NCBI GenBank assembly: GCA_934047225.1 | Contig: OW203991.1 | Coordinates: forward strand, 7,502,001-7,566,000 | From: Ypsolopha sequella | Taxonomy: Eukaryota; Arthropoda; Insecta; Lepidoptera; Ypsolophidae | Length of the DNA stretch: 64,000 nucleotides | Direction: 5' to 3' | Shown here: positions 52,490-62,948 of the stretch, in pieces | How the letters are laid out: every line of letters starts with the position of its first letter | Position numbering within the stretch: the first letter of the stretch is position 1 | Translations under genes and position numbers: made by a program | Notes under the pieces: generated by a model | Seen by the model: the letters and a program-made list of their open reading frames with translations, nothing else | What the model was told of the DNA's origin: nothing | Database searches by the model: none

Positions 52490-52980
52490 ATCTTTGTTGT
52501 GCACTCTACTGTCGCTCGTTCTCTCCGCTCTAGTCTAGGAAATGCCGTCGTTTTAACCTTCTCTTATAGCAGGGATTCATTAACTGCCCCGCCAGATGAT
52601 TGGGATGCTTCGCCAGCCGGTTTTTGTAAGTATCTTCAACAGACGCAATTTCCTCTTTTACTGTTCGCATTTGCAATTGTTCATGTAGTTATATAGATAA
52701 CAGAGCAGATGTACAGCAGCAGAAGCTAAATTTTGGACCACAATACATAGGATGCGGTACATGTATGTATATTGTAATTGTTTAGCCCAGAACGGGCGGT
52801 AGCGTCTGAAACGCCCGCTCCCACTCCTTCAGAGTCGGAGAGACGGGTTAGGGACATTTTTGAAATTAAAAAAGAACTTGTAGGGGGGTTCAAGCAATGC
52901 AGAGAGCAGGGTAACCAGAATGGTATTAAATCCCGTAGAGCCGTGCATACCCCCCGCGTTTGGGCATTATAACCATAGAG
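52490..52980 (+). other. Unidentified, possibly exonic segment
   Basis: The frame at 52499-52696 reads SRDSLTAPPDDWDASPAGF just before GTAAGTAT at 52626, a good splice-donor sequence. The frame at 52778-52972 reads PAPTPSESERRVRDIFEIKK and looks protein-like. The two could be separate exons of a gene or of a transposon. I recognise neither. Confidence 0.25.
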
Positions 52981-53036
52981 TTGGTATGGCCATGGGAAGG
53001 TTGGTGGGTAATGTTCATGTAGTTCATACGATACGC

Positions 53037-53362
53037 GCCCTTACAGTGGATGGTCCAAGGCATTTTTCATGCAAACTTGTGGGAATCAATAATGACGACA
53101 AAAGTACTATAATTTCATTTAATAATCAGTTTTTTTACAAAGAAATAATCAGTTTTTTTACAAACAAAATGTCTTACAATCTAATTTTAAATAAAGGTTT
53201 TAAATAGCAAAATTAGAATGTAAAACATTTCGTTTGTAAAAAAACTGATTATTCGCGAGTTTAAAATTAATTGAGCGTGTAGAAAAAGTAACAGTATGAA
53301 ATTACCTATTGTTGGTTCCCAAAAGTTTGTATGAAATTGCCTTGGCCCATCCACCTTAAGGG
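53037..53362. mobile_element. Fold-back MITE with internal hairpin
   Basis: Outer arms CTTACAGTGGATGGTCCAAG and CTTGGCCCATCCACCTTAAG. Next come CATGCAAACTTGTGGGAATC and GGTTCCCAAAAGTTTGTATG. Inside, AATAATCAGTTTTTTTACAA occurs twice on the left and once mirrored on the right. Confidence 0.75.
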
Positions 53363-53530
53363 GTAGGTAGCTCCCAAAGACCTTGAGTTGACTTGTGTCA
53401 ACATAAATATTGACAAAAACTATATTGTAATAACATTCATATCAGCGCGCACTGCATTACGGTCTTTGGATAGGGCAAAATAGGAGAAAATAATACTTTT
53501 CACAGAGACGCGATGGATGGAAAAAAATAT
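53355..53530 (-). repeat. Dispersed repeat, family H copy 2
   Basis: The minus strand reads GTGAAAAGTATTATTTTCTC, CTATTTTGCCCTATCC, AGTGCGCGCTGATATGAATG, TTATTACAATATAGTTTTTG, as at 61480-61660. Confidence 0.7.
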
Positions 53531-53791
53531 TCCATGAATGATTTTCTAAGCAATATTTTCCTTGTATTTTAGTGGAAGAACCATACAAATACCATTAGTA
53601 GTTTCAAAGAAACAACAAATTTTACATAAATTTAGTCTAAAAACAGCTTGACTTTGAACAATATTTTCATACTGTTCCTTATACGCGAGGATAATTTCAT
53701 GAATGAAGTTGTTCTTTAAGGTTTAATTAATAATTTTTGAACATGCCGCTTAAGATAAATAACTTAATCAATAGAGTCCTTTTTCGGATGT

Positions 53792-54213
53792 CGCTGGGAA
53801 GAGGCGCCTTAAGGGGGAACGAGTCGCATCCTCTACGAAACGCACAACTTAAGATGGTTTTTCTTATTTTTGAATAACAGATATTAAATAAATGTAATTT
53901 ATGGCATTTCGCGAACATAATTTAGTGTCAGTTTGACTTTTCCGGCAAAATTTTATTATTTTATGCATAACGTTGTAAATGTATGGGCGCACATACTTAA
54001 AAGCGTGTTTTAAGTTTGTGTGCCCATACATTTTAAACCTCATGCATAAAATAACAAAATTTTGCCGGAAAAGTCCAACTGACACTAAATTACGAGTATG
54101 TTCCCGAAATGCCATAAATTACATTTATTTAATATCTGTAATTCAAAAATAAGAAGAACCATCTTAAATTGTGCGTTTCGTAGAGGATGCGACTCGTTCA
54201 CCCTTAAGTGAGG
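53792..54213. mobile_element. Long palindromic MITE (about 420 bp)
   Basis: Arms of nearly 200 bp. AACGAGTCGCATCCTCTACG is mirrored by CGTAGAGGATGCGACTCGTT. GTCAGTTTGACTTTTCCGGC is mirrored by GCCGGAAAAGTCCAACTGAC. TATGGGCGCACATAC is mirrored by GTGTGCCCATA. The centre is near 54005. ORFs at 53727-53918 and 53864-54115 are arm sequence. Confidence 0.85.
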
Positions 54214-54359
54214 AAGTGATCACTTCGTGTTCGGTTTCGAGGTACACAAGACCTCCTTTCTTAACCTAAACTTGGTATTCGTGGTTCACTACACCTATAA
54301 CTTGAACTGAGTAGTTACATAGCTAGTGACAGTTTGTTCATGTAGTCTAGTAGTTTTTA

Positions 54360-54651
54360 TCGTTCCGTACCCAAAGGGTAACCAACGGGACCCTATTACA
54401 AAGACTCCGCTGTCCGTCTGTCTGTCCGTCTGTCACCAGGCTGTATCTCATTAACCGTGATAGTTAAACAGTTGAAATTTTCACAGATGATGTATTTCTG
54501 TTGCCGCTATAACAAAAAATACAAAAAAACAGAATAAAATAAATATTTAAGGGGGCTCCTATAAAACATACATGTTTTTTTTTGCCGTTTTTATAGATAA
54601 TGGTACGGAACCCTTTGTCCGCGATTCTGATACGCACTTGGCCGGTTTTTT
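54360..54651 (-). repeat. Dispersed repeat, family E copy 4
   Basis: From CGTTCCGTACCCAAAGGGTA to GATACGCACTTGGCCGG, including CCGTCTGTCTGTCCGTCTGT and ATTTCTGTTGCCGCTATAAC. Confidence 0.9.
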
Positions 54652-56036
54652 ACAGACCAGGGTCTACAAACTACGGCGTAGCCATATCAACGAAACGAAA
54701 AAGCTACGAAATATCGCGTAGTAAAATGCGGGCAACATAATGCGTAACGTTGGTCAACAGAAAATCCCTTACAAACACAAAGATACTCGTACATAGCAGT
54801 TAAATTAGAAAGGGTTCCAAATGATATTTTCTCAAACTTGTAGCCCCGTCCACATTAAGGGAAGCGACCCCATCTCCCTCTACACTATTCGTCGGGGATA
54901 TTTGCACGTCTAACTAAAATTAGTTTCGGCCCCCCCCCCCGGCTCTCTGCAGCCCCTCCTGTTTGGATCCAATGGAATAAAATTACCAAGTCCCTGGACG
55001 GATATCTAGACATTATTATGTCGTCTAAAAGGAGTGTTTGGTAGTGGTTTTTAATTAATTATTTTATTTTTATTGTCTGTGAACTTTTAGTTTAATGTTG
55101 CTGTTAAAGCCATTAATTGTTTCTTTATTTATTTTTGTAAAGCTATTTCAAAAACTTTTCTCTACTTGAATTCAGCTTGTTTTATTTACAATAAATATAC
55201 ATGAATAAGAGATATATAAAAACTAATACTCGAACTGCAAATAAACACCTCTTTTGAATCGTCATTAGTTGAAATGTTTTTTTTTGTATTTGTTTCATTT
55301 AATAATAATCAAAAACAGTTGTGCTATATAGCTACCATCGGAAACCTATTGGTTTATCTGATAGCAGTGGACGTTTTTATAAATGTTAATTTTACATCTT
55401 AAACAGAGTACATAGGTATGTATATAAATTTTCCATAAAGTACTTTTTATCTTATTTCTAAAATTATTACTGTTTATGTACACATACGTTTTACATATCC
55501 TTAGGAAGCTCATTTACAGTTTTAGGCAAACAGTACATCCAAGTCCTTGTTCTATAAAAAATTTTCACACCACCTGCTCGACAATGTCCAATTACATATC
55601 ATGCAACCTCAACGTAAAGTAACGCATTATATCTCAAGGGATATAAAGTTATATGGAAATCCCTAAGGATTAAAGTGATTTAAATTTGGAACGTCAAATT
55701 CGTGTGGAAACTCGTGGAAAACAAATGCCCATATGGGATTGTAAAGAGGTTTGTTCGAAAATCGAACTGGCCACCATAAGCAGAATTCAACAAAAAGAAA
55801 AAAAACGTTTACAAAGAATGTGAAACAAAAGACGGTGTTTGGTGCTGTGATTGTCAGTGAATTTTATTGAATTATTAATGTTGATAAAAAATGTCGAGCT
55901 TTTTATTGTCTCGCAGAAGGTGTGAAAAGTAGAGTATGCTCCTCTGGAATAAAGCCTGTCTTTGTCTTGGGCAGCTTGAACCCCTCGCTTTACTCAGGAC
56001 TCTATATAACTCCTGAGCCATAATCTACTATTATAT
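54652..56036. other. Spacer, no gene seen
   Basis: A C run at 54931-54940 and AT-rich sequence elsewhere. Near 55540-55570 the minus strand reads RTRTWMYCLPKTVNELPKDM, which could be a very short LINE C-terminus, too weak to call. Confidence 0.4.
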
Positions 56037-56064
56037 CTCGTTACCAAGATATCTTGGTAACGAG
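56037..56064. repeat. 28-bp perfect palindrome
   Basis: CTCGTTACCAAGAT followed at once by its reverse complement ATCTTGGTAACGAG, with no spacer. It could be a footprint of element excision or a protein-binding palindrome. Confidence 0.95.
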
Positions 56065-57261
56065 AAAGAAGGTAAGTAATCCAGGTTGCGCAATCCACGC
56101 AAAGGTAAAACTTTATTATTTTTTAGGTAAAACTATGTAACAAGTAAGGATTGATAAAAAACGTTCAGGAAAACTTTGCAACATTACACAAAATAAAGAA
56201 GCAACTCCATTAATGCCTACGTCATTGCACATAAAGGCAAGTACACACTACTCGTATTTTAATTATTCTCTGACCATTCAGATGCTCTGCTTTGTCTTGC
56301 ATCGACACTCTCTATTGGCCGATGTCCATTGTCTTAGGAGAAATCAAAGACTATAGTGTATAGCCCTATAATAAAGTCCCCACACTAACACCATCTAGGT
56401 ATTCAATTGAGGAAACAATAGAAAATTGAATAGTGTCAGGACAATACACATATAGGCTATAAAAAAAACTTTTCATAAGGTTATAAGTTTTTTCTTGATT
56501 TGTTTTATAAAAATTGTATTTATTGTTACGTAGGTCTCTAAATAAAGAAAGTAAAATGTGGGATATAAAAACAGTTTTTTTTTATAGAAATCAATCTAAG
56601 TTGGCAGAATTCGGACATTATTACGACGCAAGCTTGGCAGATTTTTCAGAGTATTGGGACTTAGTTCTCTTGTGTATCTTCGAACCAAAACTTTCATACA
56701 TTTATGATTTATGTAAGAACAGGTCAAAAAGCTGTAATAAATATTTTTTTCCGTTGTATGTTAAAACTCTGAAAAACAAGTAAAACCAGTTAAATTGTCA
56801 CAAGAAACCGACTATCGCTGCTTTTGGGCCGAAGCAAAACTTTTCCAATTACGGACACCCGTTGCTGACAAGTGACCCTAGCTGCGGTACACTCGCACAA
56901 AGAAAGTTTTAATTGCTTGCCTTCGCCTGCGACCAACTTGGTCCTGCACTATTTGCGGGGGTGTACATAGGGTGGAGCCAAAGGAAATAGTCAGTTGGAA
57001 ACATTAATTGAGTGTGCTTTCGTTGAGTTCGGATGAGTTTTGTTCTGTTTGATTTTGAGACGTTTCACGAGATTCTGGAAAGTGGATAAAACGTTAGTGT
57101 ATTAAAAAATAGCTTGGTCGAATCAGTTTATGACTTATGGCGCTGTGAGGACGAAGATCAGAATTCGTAAATCCTTAAAGATTTACGTTTTTTCGGCGAA
57201 ATTTTACAGCCTAGGCTTCATTTCGGCGAAGATTCGGTCTATAGACAAAACATATACATAT
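56065..57261. other. Spacer, no gene seen
   Basis: The plus ORF 56514-56783 (89 codons) has no recognisable motif. Moderate G+C near 56800-56980. Confidence 0.4.
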
Positions 57262-57385
57262 CTTCACGACATGAATCCTCGAGAGGGTGCTGGAGGTATT
57301 CCCAAGCATGAACTGGTGAAATGCAAATCACAGTCCACACTTGGTACACCCGCTTTTCAGCGACGAGCCGCATCATAACAATAAA
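57262..57385 (-). mobile_element. tRNA-derived SINE copy 5, 3' part
   Basis: The minus strand matches the SINE body: GCTGAAAAGCGGGTGTACCA, then AGTGTGGACTGTGATTTGCA. The head is missing (5'-truncated). Confidence 0.6.
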
Positions 57386-57559
57386 CAATGATGATGACAC
57401 ATTATCTAGAAATGCATGATAAAATATATATATTTTTTTCTTTTCAAATATTTATTTCTTAAGCAATTTACATTGCATTTGAATACAGGGATATAGAACA
57501 GCAGATTATAAATAGTCATTCAACCTTTCAAATAAAACATAGGTACGTAAAAGTAAACG

Positions 57560-57897
57560 CTACGTAAAAGTTGCGAGTGGGACGGATTTGTGGAAAAGTA
57601 GCAAAAAGTCGGTTTTTTATTCATATAAAATGTACTAAGTTATTTTGTTCAAAGAGACTTTACAAATACATAGTATCCACATTTTGAATGCAATTTAACA
57701 ATAAAATTAGTCAGGATTTCAGAATTACAGGAAAAAATAAAACAATTTAGAGGTCTTTTCGGAATTAAATTGTATCGAGAAAATTTCATCCAATCGCGTT
57801 TTCCTTCAGTGAGTGAGAAAAATTAAATACGTAGGTGACGTTATAGTGGAGTAAATTGATTCGAAAAAATCCCTTTTTGTTTTTGGTACCGCCTTAA
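57560..57897 (+). mobile_element. TTAA-ended element, family D copy 5
   Basis: GTGGGACGGATTTGTGGAAA, AGTAGCAAAAAGTCGGTTTT and CCAATCGCGTTTTCCTTC match copies 1 and 2. The right end is GGTACCGCCTTAA. The left terminus is lost. The internal frame is destroyed by several gaps. Confidence 0.7.
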
Positions 57898-58199
57898 ACT
57901 ACGGAAATAGCTCCCTAGTCTCTATAATTGGCAGTGGTATTCTAGTGAATAGCAGTGTTAGTATTTAGACCATGTTTTTGGGCTTCTAATTCAAGCTTTA
58001 GCGCGAACCGCCCTCTTATTTGCACATAGAGAGGACAGTTTGCATAAAAGGCAAGAAATGATATGAAAATATGTTTAAAATTAATATACGCATAAATAAA
58101 AAAGTTGTTTTAACCATCTATCGACCAACACGGACGTATCCGTGCCGACCAAACGATTATTTGGTACGAAAATACTTTCCAGTGTTTTGTGTGGGGTAG
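57898..58199. other. Spacer between two family D copies
   Basis: Nothing recognised. The neighbouring copies are in opposite orientation. Confidence 0.4.
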
Positions 58200-58592
58200 T
58201 TAAGGCTCTACGGAAAAAAATCGACACTTTAAGAACTTGCATATCTACTTCGGTAAATAATATATCATTTTGATAAAATAGTATATTATTTTTGGAATCT
58301 TTTTCTAGGGATCTGTTAAAACAGAAACGCGATTGGAGAAATTCGTCTCGATAGAAATATTTATTGAAATTAGGTCTTGTTCGACGCCAATTTTCCTGGT
58401 TTGACAATTTAGAATGACATATGGACTGCAATTATATTTTATTACATGAGTTTTAACGGTGTCTAGGACTCGGTTAAACGAAATTTTGATATCAACTTTA
58501 GTACACTTTTCCACGAATCCGTCCCTCTCACACTGAGGGTTTTTTTGCATATGGAGTAACAGGGACGCTAAAACTTTTACATATCGCCTTAA
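58200..58592 (-). mobile_element. TTAA-ended element, family D copy 2
   Basis: Bounded by TTAA. The ends are TTAAGGCTCTACGGAAAAA and, mirrored, TTAAGGCGATATGTAAAAG. The minus strand keeps a frame ending SNRVSVLTDP, as in the 6.7-kb copy. The 61 codons before the stop align without a gap between the two copies. Confidence 0.85.
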
Positions 58593-58886
58593 TATTTGGG
58601 TAGATATTGAAAACAAAAGCGCTAAATGTGTTGGTGAAATTGATCAGCAGACTAGTTTGCACAACATACCCAAAATTATCTATATATAATACAACGGAGT
58701 ATTTCAAAAGCATCTCTTTTCCGCAAATCTGCGCAATTTTTTTTCCTTCGCCACTTTACCCTTCGACTAGTTCCAGTGAAACATCTCAGCTCATGATAGT
58801 ATCTTAGAAAAATATTTTTCGTATTAATAAAAACACAAATTTAGTTTTACCTGTGATCCTTGTGTTATAATTTTAAGCTAATAGCC

Positions 58887-59740
58887 TGAGTGCAAGTGTT
58901 AAAAAACCGGCCAAGTGCGAGGATTCGCGCACGAAGGGTTCCGTACCATCATCTATAAAAACGGCAAAAAAAAACATGTATATTGTATGGAAGCCCCCTT
59001 AAATATTTTTATTTTACTCGGTTTTTTAGTATTTGTTGTTATAGAGGCAACAAAAATACATCATCTGTGAAAATTTCAACTTTCTAACTATCACGGTTCA
59101 TGAGATACAGCCTGGTGACAAACGGACAGCGGAGTCTTTGTAATAGGGTCCCGTTGGTTACCCTTTGGGTACGGAACCCTAAAACTTGAGTTCTCGTGGA
59201 CTCCTTGATGATTGAAGCAATGGGATTAAGGTTTTATAAGTTGCAGGATAGGATATTTTTTTCTTTTTTTTGGACCTATTGTGGGGGTACCAAATAAAAG
59301 GGCTTTAAATGTATCTACTTCATTATTTTCAGCCACCCGTTTTCTAAGAAACAAAAAAAAACAATACTCGCTTAAAACAAAGTGAATCTTAGCTGTAAAA
59401 TCTATTTGTTTATGATGGAAACTCACCCTAATTTTAGTGATATATAAAAAAAAAAAACATTTTTAAAACACAACAAGTTTGGGCTCCTCCAGGCTGAAAA
59501 CGGCTGAAGGATTTTTGTGAAACGTGCATGACTCATAATATCATCATGTCCTACGTCATGAAAGTACAATAAATTATTATGATTATAAAAGTAAATATTT
59601 ACGAAAAACGAATTAAAAAATGATGCCGTCATTATACATGGATCTCTAAGCAATATCAGCATTAATTTTCTTGTTGTACAACTTATAACGAAACCTTATG
59701 CTTCAATCATCAAGGAGCCCACGGAAAAACACTTGCTCCA
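58887..59740. mobile_element. Fold-back element split by a family E insertion
   Basis: The right arm (about 59680-59740) mirrored reads GAGCAAGTGTTTTTCCGTGG then GCTCCTTGATGATTGAAGCA. The left arm has GAGTGCAAGTGTTA at 58889-58902 and, after family E copy 5, CTCGTGGACTCCTTGATGAT at 59194. The E repeat therefore landed inside the left terminal repeat. Interior ORFs (59226-59426, 59423-59662) are not recognised. Confidence 0.7.
58906..59181 (+). repeat. Dispersed repeat, family E copy 5
   Basis: From ACCGGCCAAGTGCGAGGATT to GGGTACGGAACCCTA, with AAGGGTTCCGTACCATCATC and GAGATACAGCCTGGTGACAA inside. Inserted in the fold-back element listed separately. Confidence 0.9.
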
Positions 59741-59857
59741 GACTATAACATACATACTGAATTATATAAATCTTCATTATTTCAAATCCCGCATGAAGTT
59801 ACAACAGAGGATTTGTGATGGCGATTACCGTTTAATTATGAGACTTATTTATTTATT

Positions 59858-60326
59858 AACATTATATCATTGCAGTATAGAAACGCAGAAAGAAAAGAAA
59901 ATCTGGATGTGAGGAGCACTGAACCGGGAGAAAAGTAAATCTGGATGTGAGGAGCTCTGAACCGGGAGAAAAGTAAATCTGGATGTGAGGAGCTCCTCAC
60001 ATCTAGATTTACTTTTCTTTCTGCGTTTCTATACTGCAATGATATAATGTTAATTTATAACCTACCTGATTTAGACAAAGTGATTATTGGAGCAGAATTA
60101 ATCAAATAATCTAGCTATTGTACATAATATCTAGTAAGACGTGGATGAATCTCGACCTCCTCAGCGAGAGGTCCCGGGTTCTAATCCCGGTTCAGAGCTC
60201 CTCACATCCAGATTTACTTTTCTTTCTGCGTTTCTATACTGCAATGATATAATGTTAATTTATATCTCTTTGCGATGGATAAATCGCAAAGTGTTCAAAC
60301 ATAGAAATTTATTTCTGTCATAGTTA
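59858..60326. mobile_element. tRNA-like element, family T, rearranged fold-back copy
   Basis: The right part (60130-60326) is a plus-strand copy of 48831-49090 with GAGAGGTCCCGGGTTCTAAT (box B, one change). The left part (59858-60055) is an inverted copy of the outer body with GAAAAGTAAATCTGGATGTG repeated three times. It lacks the tRNA-like core and is joined head to head at GAGGAGCTCCTCAC. The structure looks like a snap-back duplication. Confidence 0.75.
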
Positions 60327-60639
60327 TTGATTTATTATCGCTAAAATAATAGATCGCAATCCAGACTACTTATTCAAATTAAAAAATCACAGACACAAAA
60401 GAAGGAGACTGAGGACCGTTTTGCTATCTCTACGTACAAGTCTGCACCGCAACGCTTGTGAAATTCAAGGTAAATATGTTATTTTCGAAATTTCTACTAA
60501 TCTCGTCTATCTGTTTCATATTTAATATATTTGATTATACATATTTTTACTTGGTGGTCTACATAAATAATATACTTACTATAAAACAAAAGCTTTATCT
60601 AAGGAAATTATTCTCGCATATAACAGCATGAAAATATTT
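60327..60639. other. Spacer, nothing recognised
   Basis: No feature supported in this stretch. Confidence 0.4.
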
Positions 60640-61011
60640 AAAATGAAGCTGTTTTTAGACTAAAATTAAGTCCATCCATCTATCAGCCCGTATTCGTCCA
60701 CTGCTGGACATAGGCCTCCCCAATATTACGCCACTCTTGGCAGTCCTCACCTCAGTCATCCTCATCAAGCCGCCACCCGCAACGTCCTTCAGATCGTCAG
60801 TCCAGTGGGCACAAGGGCGGCCTAAGCTGCGCTTTGCTGTACGTGGTCTCCATTCCAATGCCTTACGGCCCCAACGGTTATCACGTCGGTGACAAATATG
60901 GCCAGTCCACTGCCACTTCAACTTACTGATTCGGCAGGCTATGTCGGTCACCTTCGATCTCTGACGGATATCTTCGTTTCGGATTTTATCCATCAAAGAT
61001 ATCCCAAGCAT
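60640..61011 (-). pseudogene. RTE-type LINE polymerase C-terminus
   Basis: The minus strand reads LGISLMDKIRNEDIRQRSKV, DIACRISKLKWQWTGHICHR, NRWGRKALEWRPRTAKRSLG and RPCAHWTDDLKDVAGG. This is the strongly conserved segment that follows the polymerase in lepidopteran RTE elements (ISKLKWQWAGH, LEWRP, GRP-RW-DDL). A frameshift near 60720 moves the true end, AYVQQWTNTG and stop, into another frame. The catalytic domain is absent. A matching terminus is at 9500-9585. Confidence 0.85.
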
Positions 61012-61238
61012 TATTAAGCAAAATTAAGTAAAATTGGTTATTTCTTTGAAACCACTAATGGTATTTGTATGGTTCTTGCACAAGAAAAATATTGTTTGTT
61101 AATGCCGGCCGTGCCGTGAGTCGAAATATATATCGAAAATAACTCAATTGTAATTTTCCTTGTGTATACGAATATAAAATTAAGTGAAAAGCTAAAAGAG
61201 TAAAATATAAATATTTATTTTATTGTTTATAAAAATCA

Positions 61239-61437
61239 CATAAATAACTTTAAATATATATAATAAATAAAAGAAAATTAAAAATTTAAATATTATTCGG
61301 CCCTTAGTGGGCCTTCATCAGTCAAGTCATCATTCGGGCCGAAATATATTTCAAGTTTTAAATATTCTTTAATTCATTATATATATTTAAAGTAATATAT
61401 GTGGACCTCTAAATAAAAAGCCAATAGAGGCATATTA
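61239..61437. mobile_element. Hammerhead inverted-repeat element, copy HH4 (shortened)
   Basis: The left arm AAATAACTTTAAATATATAT is mirrored by ATATATATTTAAAGTAATAT on the right. The centre (61289-61353) holds GGCCCTTAGTGGGCC, TTCATCAGTCAAG and GGGCCGAAATATATTTCAAG. On the minus strand this gives CTGATGA, stem II GGCCC/GGGCC and GAA, the closest of all to the standard hammerhead core, but its 3' part is degraded. The edges carry an imperfect direct repeat, AAATATTTATT...GTTTATAAAAATCA, at about 61209-61238 and 61438-61464. Confidence 0.6.
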
Positions 61438-61479
61438 AATATTTATTAAAGTTTATAAAAATCATTTATAATTTTTTTC

Positions 61480-61660
61480 CCTCCATCGCGTCCATGTGAA
61501 AAGTAGATATTATTTTCTCCTATTTTGCGCTATCCGGAGACCCAGCGACGTCGTATGCAGTGCGCGCTGATATGAACGTTATTACAATATAGTTTCTGTC
61601 GATATTTGTACCAACACAGGTAGACTCAAAGTCTGGCGACTACCTGAATCTTAACCGAAG
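61480..61660 (+). repeat. Dispersed repeat, family H copy 3
   Basis: GTGAAAAGTAGATATTATTT, TCTCCTATTTTGCGC, AGTGCGCGCTGATATGAACG, TTATTACAATATAGTTTCTG. Copies at 45825-45990 and 53355-53530. Confidence 0.7.
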
Positions 61661-62204
61661 TTCGTTACCGGTACTTTAATTAAAACTAGTACATGTCTAA
61701 TATGTAATAAAATACAAGGATGTATTTTTGTCATTTCAGAAGATCCCTCGAAATTTGATCTGCGTATGTTTAGTAAATAAAGTAAGTAAATATCGCTCTC
61801 CGCATGAATGTATGGTTATTTATTAAACCGTGCTCATATACTAAGGTCAATGTTTAAATAAGGTATGTATATTAAAACCGGAGGGACTAACTAGCGAAAT
61901 TGAGTAACTAAGCTTGAATAAATTACTCAGTATTTAGGTAAATAGGTGAAGAAATGTTTACAAGCATTCAAATAAGGCATTTTAAGTATTTTTTGGGTTC
62001 TACCTACGTTTAAATCTATCTATTTGTTCAATTCAGAACGCAAAAAACTACTGGTACGAGGATCTTCAACTATAACGAAATTAACGTAACTAATTTAAAC
62101 ATGAATAAATAAAAAACATTGTATGTATACTTTATCTTTATATATAGATATTATATATAGATAAATAAATAAAAAAAAAAAAAAAAATATAGTCAATCAA
62201 TAAC
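61661..62204. other. Spacer, nothing recognised
   Basis: AT-rich, ending in a poly-A run at about 62170-62187 next to the inverted Penelope fragment. Confidence 0.4.
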
Positions 62205-62287
62205 AAAGATAAATAATCATCCACCCATCTCCACACTCCAATTCAAAAACCTACCCACTCAACACATCATAATATACATTATATATA
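62205..62287 (+). mobile_element. Inverted copy of the Penelope 3' end
   Basis: ACAAAGATAAATAATCATCC then ACCCATCTCCACACTCCAAT and AACCTACCCACT matches what follows the Penelope stop at 40486-40545. It faces the minus-strand ORF remnant across an AT run, so the 3' end is present in both orientations. Confidence 0.7.

Positions 62288-62321
<34 letters not shown>
62288..62321. repeat. AT microsatellite
   Basis: About 30 bases of TA repeat at the junction of the two inverted Penelope 3' segments. Confidence 0.9.
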
Positions 62322-62324
<3 letters not shown>

Positions 62325-62387
62325 ACATTATAATGTGCTAAGTAGGCAGGTATCTAAACTGAAGCGTTGAGACGGATAGATGATCAC

Positions 62388-62948
62388 TTATCTTTGTCTG
62401 TTAAGACCCGGACCGTAATGGGCACCAAGCGACCAAATATAGGACTCCTCCCATGTCCTGAGTTGGATGTCTGTGAGTGGTGGTGAAAAAGATTTGATGA
62501 TTCGTGCGGTGAAGCAGTTGTTGAATGTTTTGTTGTGAAATCGTGTGTGCGTTGGGATGGGTAGCGTGTTGTTTGTAATGGAGTCCGATGTATGTCTGTG
62601 TTGGTTTATTCTGATGTGAAGATTGTTTTTTGTTTCCCCGATGTAAAAAGCGGGACAGTGTTTGCATTCCAGAAGGTAGATACAGTTTGATGTTTTGCAA
62701 GAGCTATTGGGTTGGGCGTGATAGGTATTGGATGTGTGGTGAGTGTTGATGTTAGTGTTAGTGTTAATGATTGCGCATGTTTTGCAGCGTGGCCGTCGGC
62801 ATGGTGTTGTGCCAGGTGATGTGCTTGTGTTTGGAATGGATAGTTGTGTCTTTGTCTTGGTGAGAATGGATTTAATGTTGGGATTTTGTTTATAGCTTAT
62901 TTGAATGTTGTGAGGTAAAAGGTCTTTTGTGTCATTTATATACCTATG
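62388..62948 (-). pseudogene. Penelope-like element ORF, GIY-YIG endonuclease end
   Basis: 186 codons, open from a stop at 62949 to a natural TAA at 62388. It starts DTKDLLPHNIQISYKQNPNI and has a Cys-rich CRRPRCKTC (residues 50-58). The GIY-YIG domain follows: CIYLLECKHC (89-98), FYIGET (101-106), the catalytic arginine in LHIRINQHR (R113), and the metal-binding glutamate in TWEESYIWSLG (E168), then HYGPGLNRQR at the end. In Penelope elements this nuclease cuts the target and the upstream polymerase copies the RNA. The polymerase is missing here, so this is a 5'-truncated copy. The surviving frame has no breaks. It is close to 40369-40497. Confidence 0.85.

Noticed and set aside
61085..61135. 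Another hammerhead motif (AATGCCGGCC...GAGTCGAAATATATATCG)
   Set aside because: Has the GAAATATATATC half, but the CTGATG box is incomplete and stem I does not pair. Kept only as probable family debris.
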